DNA from: UBA6170 sp942491385
Lineage (GTDB): Bacteria; Chloroflexota; Anaerolineae; Anaerolineales; Anaerolineaceae
Direction: 5' to 3'
Assembly: GCA_942491385.1 (NCBI GenBank)
Contig: CALOAF010000005.1
Coordinates: 248,001 to 312,000, forward strand
Length of the DNA stretch: 64,000 nucleotides
This document shows, piece by piece, positions 7,849 to 15,544 of this stretch (positions within the stretch are counted from its first letter, which is position 1; each line of letters begins with the position of its first letter). A model generated the notes under the pieces. The model did not search any database, was not told the DNA's origin, and saw only the letters and a program-made list of their open reading frames with translations. The position numbers and the translations under genes were made by a program.

Positions 7849-9834
7849 ATGGGCTATCCTGTTTTACAAAGAGAATTAACTGTCCATTTACATAATGGTA
7901 ACTGGTATTTGCGACCCATTGAAGATCCGAGAGTTCTGGGTCCTGTAGATTATGGCTGGTATCGTTATAACGCTTACCCGGATAGTTTTACCTTTGGAGA
8001 AGGTTTACTGGCAGGCAGTTCCATCCCTGGCTCACGACGGTTGGTATTTGCCAGTTGGAGTCCTCAATGGGATGGTTTTTACATTTCAAGCATGGGAGGA
8101 GCAGCCTATTCATTCCATAATTTGGGAGTAAATTATGTGGCGCTCCGCGGAAGGTGTGAAGAACCTTCTGTAGTGATTATGAACCACAAACAGGGTGAGA
8201 TTACTGTTCGTCTGGAGAAAATCAATGTGGAATCCATCTGGACCCGTTATGCTTCTGAAGATGGAGTACCTTTATATGGATTTTATGCATTACAACAAGC
8301 CATATTTGACCGATATGCTAACGAATTTCCCGAAAATCGCTTTCGGATCATTGCTATTGGTCCAGCTTCCAAGTATACCCGTGAGGGCATTATTGGATCC
8401 AATCCTATTCGAAAAGGAAAATTATCGCATGTGATTGATTGGGCTGGAAGAGGAGGTTTGGGATCGCGTTTATTCCAGTATCATAACGTGGTTGGCTGTA
8501 TCTTTGGGGGTGAATGGGATGATCCGGATTTACGTGACTCAGCTGAAATTGACCAATATTTCATGGAGCATTTTGGAAAGAAGACTATTCAGACTGATCT
8601 GGCGGTAACCCAAAAATACCGCTATTTCCCTGAGTTTGAAACAGGGGGCACATTTGGTGTCAATATGCGCACCATGGATGACCGTATTATGAGTTTTAAT
8701 TACCGGTCCATTTATAAAACGACTGAGGATCGTCTTCTGCAGCATGAGAATTTCATTCTGAAACATTATTTGAAGCAATTCAATGAAGAAACAATAGCTA
8801 CCAAGAGCTTCCAGCACTGTGGGGAACCATGTGCAGTCGTCTGTAAAAAAATGAAAGATCAATACAAGAAGGATTATGAGCCTTATCATGCACTGGGTCC
8901 TCAAGTTGGTGTTTTTGACCAGCGTGCTGCAGAAGTTCTTAACGATCATGCCGATGCCATGGGTTTTGATGCAATTCAATTGGGCGGCACATTGTCCTGG
9001 ATCATGGAAATTCTACAGGATGGTTTAATACCAGCCCATGATTTTGGATTCCCCCATATTAATGAAATGGTATTCGAATTTTCTTCAGATTCAGAACAAT
9101 TTGATCTGGTCAAAGATAGTCTGAAGAATGCAAATTATGCCAGTGCTGTAATGGATGCTATCTTATTCGACTTACGCTGTGATGTTTTTCGACAGGGAAT
9201 CCGATCGGCGGCCCGTGATCTGGATAAAAGATACAAGGTCAACACAACTGATCGGGCTGTTTTCCTCCGTCATGGTGAAAGTGGATATATGGTGCCCAAT
9301 CAATACTGGACCCCCGGCATGTTAAGTCCCATGCCTGTGATGGGAAAATACTTCGTCTTCTATAATAATGAATTCATACCACCCTATGAGTTGGGAAAAA
9401 AGAACGTCGAACGCATGGTATACGAATTATTTAATGACAACAGTGGAATTTGCCGATTTCACCGCAAGTGGGCGGAAGCAATCACTGATGAAATTTTATG
9501 TGCTCATTATGATCTGAATGTGGACTACAAAGCACACCAATTTCAGCTTTCCAAAGAGATTTTTGAACGCGAAGGTATGAAAAGCATGCCCTGGAACAGT
9601 GAGAGAGTGATTGATCTGGTAATCACTTTCCTGGAATTCTGGCAGGCGCAGGAGTTAAACCATCCAAAATTAATTTATTGGATTGAAAGGTTTAATGAAG
9701 ATAAAATGAAAACAGCGCTAGAGTTTTGGCAGGAGATTCGGCGAGGTCAGGATGATGCTTTCAAGGCTGGCCCTGAAATGATACCCGAACAGCTCTCACC
9801 CGGACAACAAAACAACAGCAATCAACAAAAATAA
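7849..9834 (+). CDS. Aldehyde:ferredoxin oxidoreductase family protein (tungsten/molybdenum bis-pterin enzyme), 661 aa
   Basis: The layout and length match the AOR family, which oxidises aldehydes to acids (or the reverse) with ferredoxin and a tungsto-bispterin cofactor. Cys324, Cys328 and Cys332 (CGEPCAVVC) plus Cys535 (SGICRFH) are the probable 4Fe-4S ligands. The first spacing is C-x3-C rather than the C-x2-C usual in the family, and the N-terminus lacks the common GWxGK opening, so this is a divergent subgroup. GAGG precedes the ATG. It lies 37 bp upstream of the TrmH-like gene on the same strand, and no ferredoxin or pterin-synthesis gene is adjacent. Confidence 0.87.
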   Translation: MGYPVLQRELTVHLHNGNWYLRPIEDPRVLGPVDYGWYRYNAYPDSFTFGEGLLAGSSIPGSRRLVFASWSPQWDGFYISSMGGAAYSFHNLGVNYVALRGRCEEPSVVIMNHKQGEITVRLEKINVESIWTRYASEDGVPLYGFYALQQAIFDRYANEFPENRFRIIAIGPASKYTREGIIGSNPIRKGKLSHVIDWAGRGGLGSRLFQYHNVVGCIFGGEWDDPDLRDSAEIDQYFMEHFGKKTIQTDLAVTQKYRYFPEFETGGTFGVNMRTMDDRIMSFNYRSIYKTTEDRLLQHENFILKHYLKQFNEETIATKSFQHCGEPCAVVCKKMKDQYKKDYEPYHALGPQVGVFDQRAAEVLNDHADAMGFDAIQLGGTLSWIMEILQDGLIPAHDFGFPHINEMVFEFSSDSEQFDLVKDSLKNANYASAVMDAILFDLRCDVFRQGIRSAARDLDKRYKVNTTDRAVFLRHGESGYMVPNQYWTPGMLSPMPVMGKYFVFYNNEFIPPYELGKKNVERMVYELFNDNSGICRFHRKWAEAITDEILCAHYDLNVDYKAHQFQLSKEIFEREGMKSMPWNSERVIDLVITFLEFWQAQELNHPKLIYWIERFNEDKMKTALEFWQEIRRGQDDAFKAGPEMIPEQLSPGQQNNSNQQK

Positions 9835-9871
9835 AATTCATAAATCTGTATTTTAGAAAAAAAGGTTAAAT

Positions 9872-10318
9872 TTGTCCTACTTTGAAATTGGAATTTTTGC
9901 ACCCATTCACAATGAAAATATCGGCACACTCTGGCGCTCGGCTTATCAGTTAGGAGCTGCTGGCATCTTTGTCATTGGCAAATGGCGGCGCTCCCAAGCC
10001 AGTGATACCGCCATTACCCGTCAGGAAATCCCTTTTCGCAATTATCCCACCTGGGATGACTTCCTTCAGCATCGTCCCATCGGTGCCAGATTAATCGGCA
10101 TTGAGATTGAAGGCAATCCTCTGACCAGCTTTCAACACCCGGCTCAGGCAATTTATATTCTTGGGTCGGAAGCCAATGGATTACCTGGTTATGTACAAGA
10201 GCAATGTGATGATGTGATCGGCATTGAAGCGGTACGGGATGCATCCTACAATGTTGCTGTAGCCGGCAGCATTATTTTGTATCATCGTTTTATGAATTTG
10301 TCAGATGGTGTACGATGA
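9872..10318 (+). CDS. Minimal SPOUT (TrmH/SpoU-type) RNA 2'-O-methyltransferase, 148 aa
   Basis: The trefoil-knot SPOUT motifs are present: NIGTLWRSAYQLGA (motif 1, with the conserved N and R), LGSEANGLP (residues 97-105, motif 2) and YNVAVAGSI near 128-136 (motif 3). There is no extra RNA-binding domain, so it resembles TrmL in size; members methylate the ribose of tRNA or rRNA. The start is TTG, supported by AAAGG just upstream and by loss of motif 1 if a later start is used. It overlaps the next gene by 4 bp, indicating translational coupling. Confidence 0.85.
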   Translation: MSYFEIGIFAPIHNENIGTLWRSAYQLGAAGIFVIGKWRRSQASDTAITRQEIPFRNYPTWDDFLQHRPIGARLIGIEIEGNPLTSFQHPAQAIYILGSEANGLPGYVQEQCDDVIGIEAVRDASYNVAVAGSIILYHRFMNLSDGVR

Positions 10319-11010
10319 GATGGATTGGACAAACCAACGTATTATCCATTCGACCATACCGTTCTGAGGATCGGGAAGGATTATTCAAAATTGCTGCTGA
10401 TACAGCATTCTTTGGAGAACCAATCGAGATTTATCTGGAAGACCGCAAAATATTTCTGGATGCTTTTTATGCGTACTATACCGACTATGAGCCTGAACAC
10501 AGCTGGGTCGCTACTGCCAACGATGAAGTTGTTGGATTTCTAACTGGATGTGTTGATACTGCCAAAAAAGATCAGATTGTGAATAAACACATAAACCCCA
10601 GGGTGCTTTTACGTCTGCTCACTGGATATTATCAGGTTGGTCCCAAATCCCGGCGTTATTTATGGAGAATGTGGAAATCCAGGCGTAAGCATCTTTTTCC
10701 GTCAGTAAATCTTGAAGCGTATCCAGCTCACTTACATATTAATGTTTCTGAGAAATGGCGCGGATATGGCATTGGCATCCGCTTAATGAAAGTTTATCTT
10801 GATCAGCTCAGTTATTTAAAGGTGCCTGGGGTTCATTTAGGGACCTCCAGTGAAAATTTAGGTGCCTGCCACCTGTACGAAAAATTAGGATTTCGTCTGA
10901 TTGAGGAGAAACCAAGCATTATGTGGGAAGGCATTGTTGATCATTCTGTTTACAACAGAGCCTATGCACTGAAATTAATCGCGCATCAAAATTCTACGTC
11001 TATAAATTAA
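10315..11010 (+). CDS. GNAT-family N-acetyltransferase, 231 aa
   Basis: The acetyl-CoA loop is INVSEKWRGYGIGIRL (around residues 142-157), followed by a motif-B region ending HLYEKLGFRL. The N-terminal half (GLFKIAADTAFFG) is longer than in minimal GNATs and resembles members that act on proteins or amino acids, but no substrate can be named. The start ATG overlaps the stop of the SPOUT methyltransferase (ATGA), so the two are almost certainly co-translated. It converges with xdhC across a 73-bp gap that holds a dispersed repeat copy. Confidence 0.87.
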   Translation: MRWIGQTNVLSIRPYRSEDREGLFKIAADTAFFGEPIEIYLEDRKIFLDAFYAYYTDYEPEHSWVATANDEVVGFLTGCVDTAKKDQIVNKHINPRVLLRLLTGYYQVGPKSRRYLWRMWKSRRKHLFPSVNLEAYPAHLHINVSEKWRGYGIGIRLMKVYLDQLSYLKVPGVHLGTSSENLGACHLYEKLGFRLIEEKPSIMWEGIVDHSVYNRAYALKLIAHQNSTSIN

Positions 11011-11033
11011 GGTATCATTTCAATAATTTGGGG

Positions 11034-11068
11034 CAGGGTGTTTTTTGAGATGTTACAAATTAAGTCAT
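11034..11068 (+). repeat. Copy 1 of a short dispersed repeat
   Basis: This 35-nt stretch (CAGGGTG, T-run, GAGATG, then an A/T-rich block ending GTCAT) matches 44706-44738, being identical over the first 19 positions apart from one T. It sits between convergent genes. Confidence 0.55.
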
Positions 11069-11083
11069 CTTTTTCGAGTGATG

Positions 11084-12169
11084 TTAGTTTTCTGATTGTG
11101 CTCTGTGCTGAATCAACTCAGCTACGATGCTGATGGATATTTCTTCTGGTGTTTCGGCACCAATATTCAGGCCAATCGGTGTATGCACCTTAACCAGGTC
11201 TGCCTCAGAAACGCCATCCTTAACCAAGGCTTCAAAAGTCAACTTTATTTTACGGCGGCTGCCAATCATCCCGACATATGTCGCTCTGGTTGCCAATGCC
11301 TGCCCGAGGACGGATTTATCGAATTGATGCCCACGCGTAACGATGACGATGAACGTGTGCACATCTACCGGTAAGGACTGGAAGACACCGTCGAAATCTT
11401 TCAGCAGGATACACTCATCAACGGAAGGGAAGCGGTCTTGACTGATAAAGTCCTCCCTGTCATCCAGAACGATCGTGTGAAAACCAACCATGGTAGTCAG
11501 CGGTGCCAGCTTTTGAGCAATATGACCCGCGCCAACGATATAAACCGTGCTGTGTTCTCCAATGGGCTCTAAAAAGACCTTGTGTTTTCCAACCGCTATG
11601 ATTTGAGGAACTTTTAGGTCAAACTCTGCCAGGCTCAACTCTCCACCCGACAAGCTAATAATTCTCGGCATTCGTTCTGCAAATTCAATCGCAGGTTTCC
11701 AGGATCCAGAAATCTCAGAATCAGAGCTGATAAAGCACTTTTGGGGAGTGGAACCGTCCAATTGACCGTATAGTTGAGAAATTAACCAGCCTTGTTTTTG
11801 TAAACCAATCGTTTGATAGATACGTCCATACAAGTGGATTAAGTCAATGTTATCAGGAAGGATAGGATCCACCAAAATAGAAATCGAACCGCCACAAATC
11901 ATCTCCAGGTTGGCTGCTTCAGAGTCACTGAGAATAAAATCAAGGATAATACTTGTTTTCGAAGCAATTAACTCATCAAAACGCTCATTTAAAATTGCTT
12001 CCAGACGACCACCCCCAATGGTTCCGATTTGGTGCCCGGTTGATGTCACTGCCATGCGTGCACCCGTCCCGCGTGGGGATGAGCCGTGTTGGGAAATGAT
12101 CGTTGCCAGCAGTACCGGCTGTTTCTTTTCTAATAGCTCAAATAATTCGATAAAAAAATCTTTTTTCAT
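11084..12169 (-). CDS. xdhC: XdhC/CoxI-family molybdenum-cofactor maturation protein, 361 aa
   Basis: The N-terminal XdhC_CoxI domain (residues 5-75) contains SSPRGTGARM and GTIGGGRLE; the C-terminal Rossmann domain starts at VYIVGAGHIAQKLAP and includes GMIGSRRKI. XdhC proteins bind Mo cofactor and aid its sulfuration and insertion into xanthine dehydrogenase-type enzymes. No hydroxylase subunit lies nearby, so the client must be encoded elsewhere. Start at AGGATCCCAGC-ATG. It is monocistronic and divergent from hpt. Confidence 0.9.
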   Translation of the reverse strand: MKKDFFIELFELLEKKQPVLLATIISQHGSSPRGTGARMAVTSTGHQIGTIGGGRLEAILNERFDELIASKTSIILDFILSDSEAANLEMICGGSISILVDPILPDNIDLIHLYGRIYQTIGLQKQGWLISQLYGQLDGSTPQKCFISSDSEISGSWKPAIEFAERMPRIISLSGGELSLAEFDLKVPQIIAVGKHKVFLEPIGEHSTVYIVGAGHIAQKLAPLTTMVGFHTIVLDDREDFISQDRFPSVDECILLKDFDGVFQSLPVDVHTFIVIVTRGHQFDKSVLGQALATRATYVGMIGSRRKIKLTFEALVKDGVSEADLVKVHTPIGLNIGAETPEEISISIVAELIQHRAQSEN

Positions 12170-12311
12170 GCTGGGATCCTGTAAATTAAGAAAGTTTTTT
12201 ATGAGAAGAACTACCTCTCTTATTGTAATGGAATTTCCACGGGCAGCATGCTAATCCATTCATTCAGGAAATCTCTTGATACTTCTCAATATCCTCTACA
12301 TCAATTTATTA

Positions 12312-12317
12312 TATAAT
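12312..12317 (+). promoter_or_regulatory. Probable -10 element for hpt
   Basis: TATAAT lies 52 bp upstream of the hpt start. No good -35 hexamer is visible at the expected distance, so this is a weak call. Confidence 0.35.
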
Positions 12318-12369
12318 TTGTTCTCTATTCTTGATTGCAATTCAATTTTTCTACAAAGGAAGTGAAAGC

Positions 12370-12948
12370 ATGATTCCAGCCCCTAAATATCCTTACCCAT
12401 TCATCGACCAAATCATTATTACGGAGAATGAAATTCGGGAAAGAGTGAAATTACTCGGTGATCAAATTACAGAGGAATACAAAAATTCTGAGAAAATCCT
12501 GTTGATGGGGTTGTTACGTGGTAGTGTTATGTTTATCACTGATTTAATGCGCCAAGTTCAAAGACCATTAACCATTGATTTCATGTCAGTGTCTTCTTAT
12601 TCCGGCACATCATCCAGTGGTTTTGTGCGCATCGATTCAGATCATAAATCCAACATTCATGGTTGGGACGTAATCCTGATTGATGATATTGTTGACACCG
12701 GCTACACCATTCATACGGTTAAAAAATTGCTGACAGATCGAAAACCAAACAGCCTGAAAACTTGCGCATTATTGGATAAAGTTGAACGTCATAAGGTTGA
12801 CATCAACATCGATTATTTGGGTTTTTCTATCCCGGATTATTTTGTGGTTGGTTATGGTCTTGATCTGGATGAAAAAGGTAGGAATCTACCTTATATTGCC
12901 TCAGTCGACCTGAAACGCTATCAGGAATTATACGGCGACCTGACTTAA
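12370..12948 (+). CDS. hpt: Hypoxanthine phosphoribosyltransferase, 192 aa
   Basis: The PRPP-binding motif VILIDDIVDTGYT (residues 101-113) and the early MGLLRGSVMF loop are diagnostic of type I phosphoribosyltransferases of the HPRT branch; length and the C-terminal FVVGYGLDLDE motif agree. It salvages hypoxanthine and guanine to IMP and GMP. The frame is open to 12331 but the start at 12370 is preferred because AGGAAG lies 8 nt upstream and the protein then has family length. guaB and purB further along the window act on the same purine pool. Confidence 0.95.
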   Translation: MIPAPKYPYPFIDQIIITENEIRERVKLLGDQITEEYKNSEKILLMGLLRGSVMFITDLMRQVQRPLTIDFMSVSSYSGTSSSGFVRIDSDHKSNIHGWDVILIDDIVDTGYTIHTVKKLLTDRKPNSLKTCALLDKVERHKVDINIDYLGFSIPDYFVVGYGLDLDEKGRNLPYIASVDLKRYQELYGDLT

Positions 12949-13048
12949 TTTAGAAAAGGCTTATCCCCTGCCATTGTGGGAGGACATAGAGCTCACAATA
13001 ACTAATCACTGATAACAGAAACCAGCGAAAAATTACTCTTATTTTTGA

Positions 13049-13069
13049 TTCTGTTTTCACATAACAGAA
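13049..13069. terminator. Weak hairpin between the convergent hpt and SDR genes
   Basis: TTCTGTT and AACAGAA form a 7-bp stem with a 7-nt loop, followed by ATTTC on the plus strand. It may terminate hpt transcription, but the U-tract is poor. Confidence 0.35.
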
Positions 13070-13099
13070 ATTTCAAATGTGCCAAGGGTTGATTTGGCA

Positions 13100-13936
13100 T
13101 TATCCTACAATCCAACCACCTTTAATCATTGTCTTTTTTGTCCATTGGATCACTTTATCCCTGGCTGAAAAATCATATGACAAACGTGAGGATGGGAGGG
13201 AGATTTTTTTATCAAAATACTTGCCGGTAACCCCCTCAACTTCTGGGGATGTGGCTAAATACACCGGTGTCTCTGCACCCATCGAGACATCATTCCCCCG
13301 CATGTTAAACCCATTAATTAACATTTTCGTTGTAATCACACCGGGGTGCAAAGCATTCACAGTAACTCCGGTATCTGATAATTCATCTGCCAGGCAGTAT
13401 GTAAAATACATCAGCATCAATTTCGAATCAGCATATGCTTTATAGCTATCAAAAAAACCACCAGGTTGATGCGTGATTTGCTCCAAATCAATTCGTCCAC
13501 GTTTATGCGCAATCGATGAAACATTCACAATTCGTGATGGAGCGCTTTCTTGAAGCAGGTTCAGTAAATTTTTGGTTAATACATAAACCGCCAGATAATT
13601 AACTGCAAGGTTGCTCTCAAAGCCATCCTGGGTGATTTCCCTGGTTGTATTGTATATACCTGCATTATTAATTAAAACATCCAACCGGTTATAGCGCTTT
13701 GTGATAGCTTCTGCCATGCTTTTGGCATTTGTTAGTGAGTCAAAATCAGCGCTGATGTAATCAATATTTGCACCCGGTACTTTGGTCTTTAATTCTGCCA
13801 CGCTCTGTAAACATTTCTCATCATTACGTCCGTGCAGGATGAGACGGCACCCTTGAATTGCGAGTTCGTTTGCTATTCTTTTTCCAATCCCGTCGGTTGC
13901 ACCAGTAATTAATATGGTTTTTTCCATTAATCTCAT
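13100..13936 (-). CDS. Short-chain dehydrogenase (retinol-dehydrogenase-like), 278 aa
   Basis: Cofactor loop TGATDGIG lies near residues 11-18, LINNAGIY follows strand 4, IVNVSS carries the catalytic Ser and YADSKLM the Tyr-x3-Lys pair. The sequence around the active site resembles RDH/WW-oxidoreductase-like SDRs, which use NADP(H) on lipophilic carbonyls; the true substrate is unknown. A second in-frame ATG at 13927 (MEKTILITG) is an equally plausible start, as neither has a strong ribosome-binding site. It lies downstream of the DUF389 gene on the same strand with a 127-bp gap. Confidence 0.85.
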   Translation of the reverse strand: MRLMEKTILITGATDGIGKRIANELAIQGCRLILHGRNDEKCLQSVAELKTKVPGANIDYISADFDSLTNAKSMAEAITKRYNRLDVLINNAGIYNTTREITQDGFESNLAVNYLAVYVLTKNLLNLLQESAPSRIVNVSSIAHKRGRIDLEQITHQPGGFFDSYKAYADSKLMLMYFTYCLADELSDTGVTVNALHPGVITTKMLINGFNMRGNDVSMGAETPVYLATSPEVEGVTGKYFDKKISLPSSRLSYDFSARDKVIQWTKKTMIKGGWIVG

Positions 13937-14063
13937 TTCTTTTTCATTCTTGTCCCGCTAAGTATAACAAAAACCAACCTTGATGTTCACCCAGGCGTAA
14001 AACATCAGATTGAAACCACAAGCAAATTGCTCGTTTTAAAGTGGATTATTGTCTCAAACCGAA

Positions 14064-15518
14064 TTAAGGTGTGGAGGTCGCTGAAATCGTTGCAGAAGGC
14101 GAGCTGGTATAAGTGGCTGTAGGTGTAGCAGTCAATTGGAATACATAAATTTTTGGCAACCATCCCTGGCGTCCTTCTTCATCGATAACTTTTACCCATA
14201 CCATATAATCATAAATTACTTCTTCGGGTAAAACGGTTAGTAATTGATTGGAACGCAATATGCTAATGACAGGACCACCGGGTGATTGGTATAAACGCAG
14301 TTGCGGAACCCCGGTTATAAATACGCGCGCCTGAGCTGGTGTTGAGGTTGAAGTAATGGTTGATGTTGGCAGGAAAGTGGCAGTCGCTGTCGAAGTATAT
14401 GTTGCGGTTGCCGTTGCTGTAAAAGTTGCTGTTGGCGAAGGACCTGGAGTAAAAGTTAATGTGGGCGAGGGTGTTTGGGTTGCAGTGGGGGGAATTAATG
14501 GGTCCAACCGTTCAGCAAAAATTTGATTAACCCGTAACGAGACCGGCTGGTTGAGAGAATCAACAATCGATTCCTGTAATGCAATCACCTGTTCATAGCG
14601 CAAAGGAATGTTGGTACGGATCGTCATTTCAATATTAATCGTTTCGTCTGTTTGGGATGTGATGAAGTCAACCAGTTCAGCATTGTTGATTTCACCTACT
14701 TTTTCATTAAGAATTAGGTTGATTGTGCGGTATTCTGTGGCTTGTTTTACAAAATCGATACTGAAATAAGTGAGCGGGATTAATAAAATCACAATCAATA
14801 TTACCGAAAATTGTAAACTAGGTGGAAGTTTACGTTTGTTTTCTAAAGGATACGGATTAAACCCCCGTAGGAAAAACACAAAGGCTGCAGCAATTGCAAT
14901 CATGACTGCGTTGGTGACAAAGAGAAGAAAAGCTCCACCAGCCACATCCCAACGTTGTATCGCAATCCCAATACCCACCGTGCAAATCGGTGGCATGATC
15001 GCCGTTGCGATAGCCACACCCGGTAATGCTGCCGATAATCGTTCCTCTGTTAATGAGTAAGCAGCAGCAATACCACCTGCCAGTGCTATCATCAGATCAA
15101 TTGGGCTGGGATGTGTTCTGGAAGTAATCTCCAGTGGTAATTCAAGTAGTGAAACAAAGGGTAAATACGAGTTGACAAAGGTTAATAGGGCCGACAACCC
15201 TACTGCCAATAGTGCACCTCTCAACAAGGCAGACAGGGCGGTTTTTAAAAGGTTTTTTCGACCAATCATCGAAGCCAGTCCTATCCCAATAATAGGTGAC
15301 ATCAATGGAGCAACCAACATAGCACCAATAATGACAGCTGGTGAATCCGTAATCAAACCCAGCGTGGCAATACTGGTGGAGAGGATAACCAAAAGAAAAT
15401 AATCGAATTTAGGAGAAGAAGAATCGCTGATATCCGCGATAATCTCACGGCGCTGTTCAAATGGAATTTTCCGAACCGGGGATTTAATATTTGAAAATAC
15501 CGTTGCAATTTTTGTCAT
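14064..15518 (-). CDS. DUF389-family membrane protein with Thr-rich linkers and SH3-like domain, 484 aa
   Basis: Residues about 35-265 form a DUF389 (TIGR00341-like) membrane domain with six or more helices and the conserved VIIGAMLVAPLMSPI and GVAIATAIMPP segments. Family function is unknown. After a further soluble segment (265-345) comes a Thr/Ser/Pro-rich linker, a compact strand-rich domain (VPQLRLYQSPGGPVI through GRQGWLPKIYVF) resembling bacterial SH3 domains, and a second Thr-rich tail. Such linkers are usually extracytoplasmic and may be glycosylated. The fusion to a possible cell-wall-binding domain is unusual for DUF389. It lies 26 bp downstream of the diguanylate cyclase gene. Confidence 0.85.
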   Translation of the reverse strand: MTKIATVFSNIKSPVRKIPFEQRREIIADISDSSSPKFDYFLLVILSTSIATLGLITDSPAVIIGAMLVAPLMSPIIGIGLASMIGRKNLLKTALSALLRGALLAVGLSALLTFVNSYLPFVSLLELPLEITSRTHPSPIDLMIALAGGIAAAYSLTEERLSAALPGVAIATAIMPPICTVGIGIAIQRWDVAGGAFLLFVTNAVMIAIAAAFVFFLRGFNPYPLENKRKLPPSLQFSVILIVILLIPLTYFSIDFVKQATEYRTINLILNEKVGEINNAELVDFITSQTDETINIEMTIRTNIPLRYEQVIALQESIVDSLNQPVSLRVNQIFAERLDPLIPPTATQTPSPTLTFTPGPSPTATFTATATATYTSTATATFLPTSTITSTSTPAQARVFITGVPQLRLYQSPGGPVISILRSNQLLTVLPEEVIYDYMVWVKVIDEEGRQGWLPKIYVFQLTATPTATYTSSPSATISATSTP

Positions 15519-15544
15519 TATATTTTGTTATCCACATCTGTTAA

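Noticed and set aside
5795..13936. A secondary-metabolite cluster built from the two SDR genes
   Set aside because: The genes are far apart with unrelated neighbours, and no synthase is present.
14340..14480. Thr-codon repeats as a possible mobile or CRISPR-like repeat
   Set aside because: They encode the Thr-rich linker in frame and vary in length, with no constant spacer.
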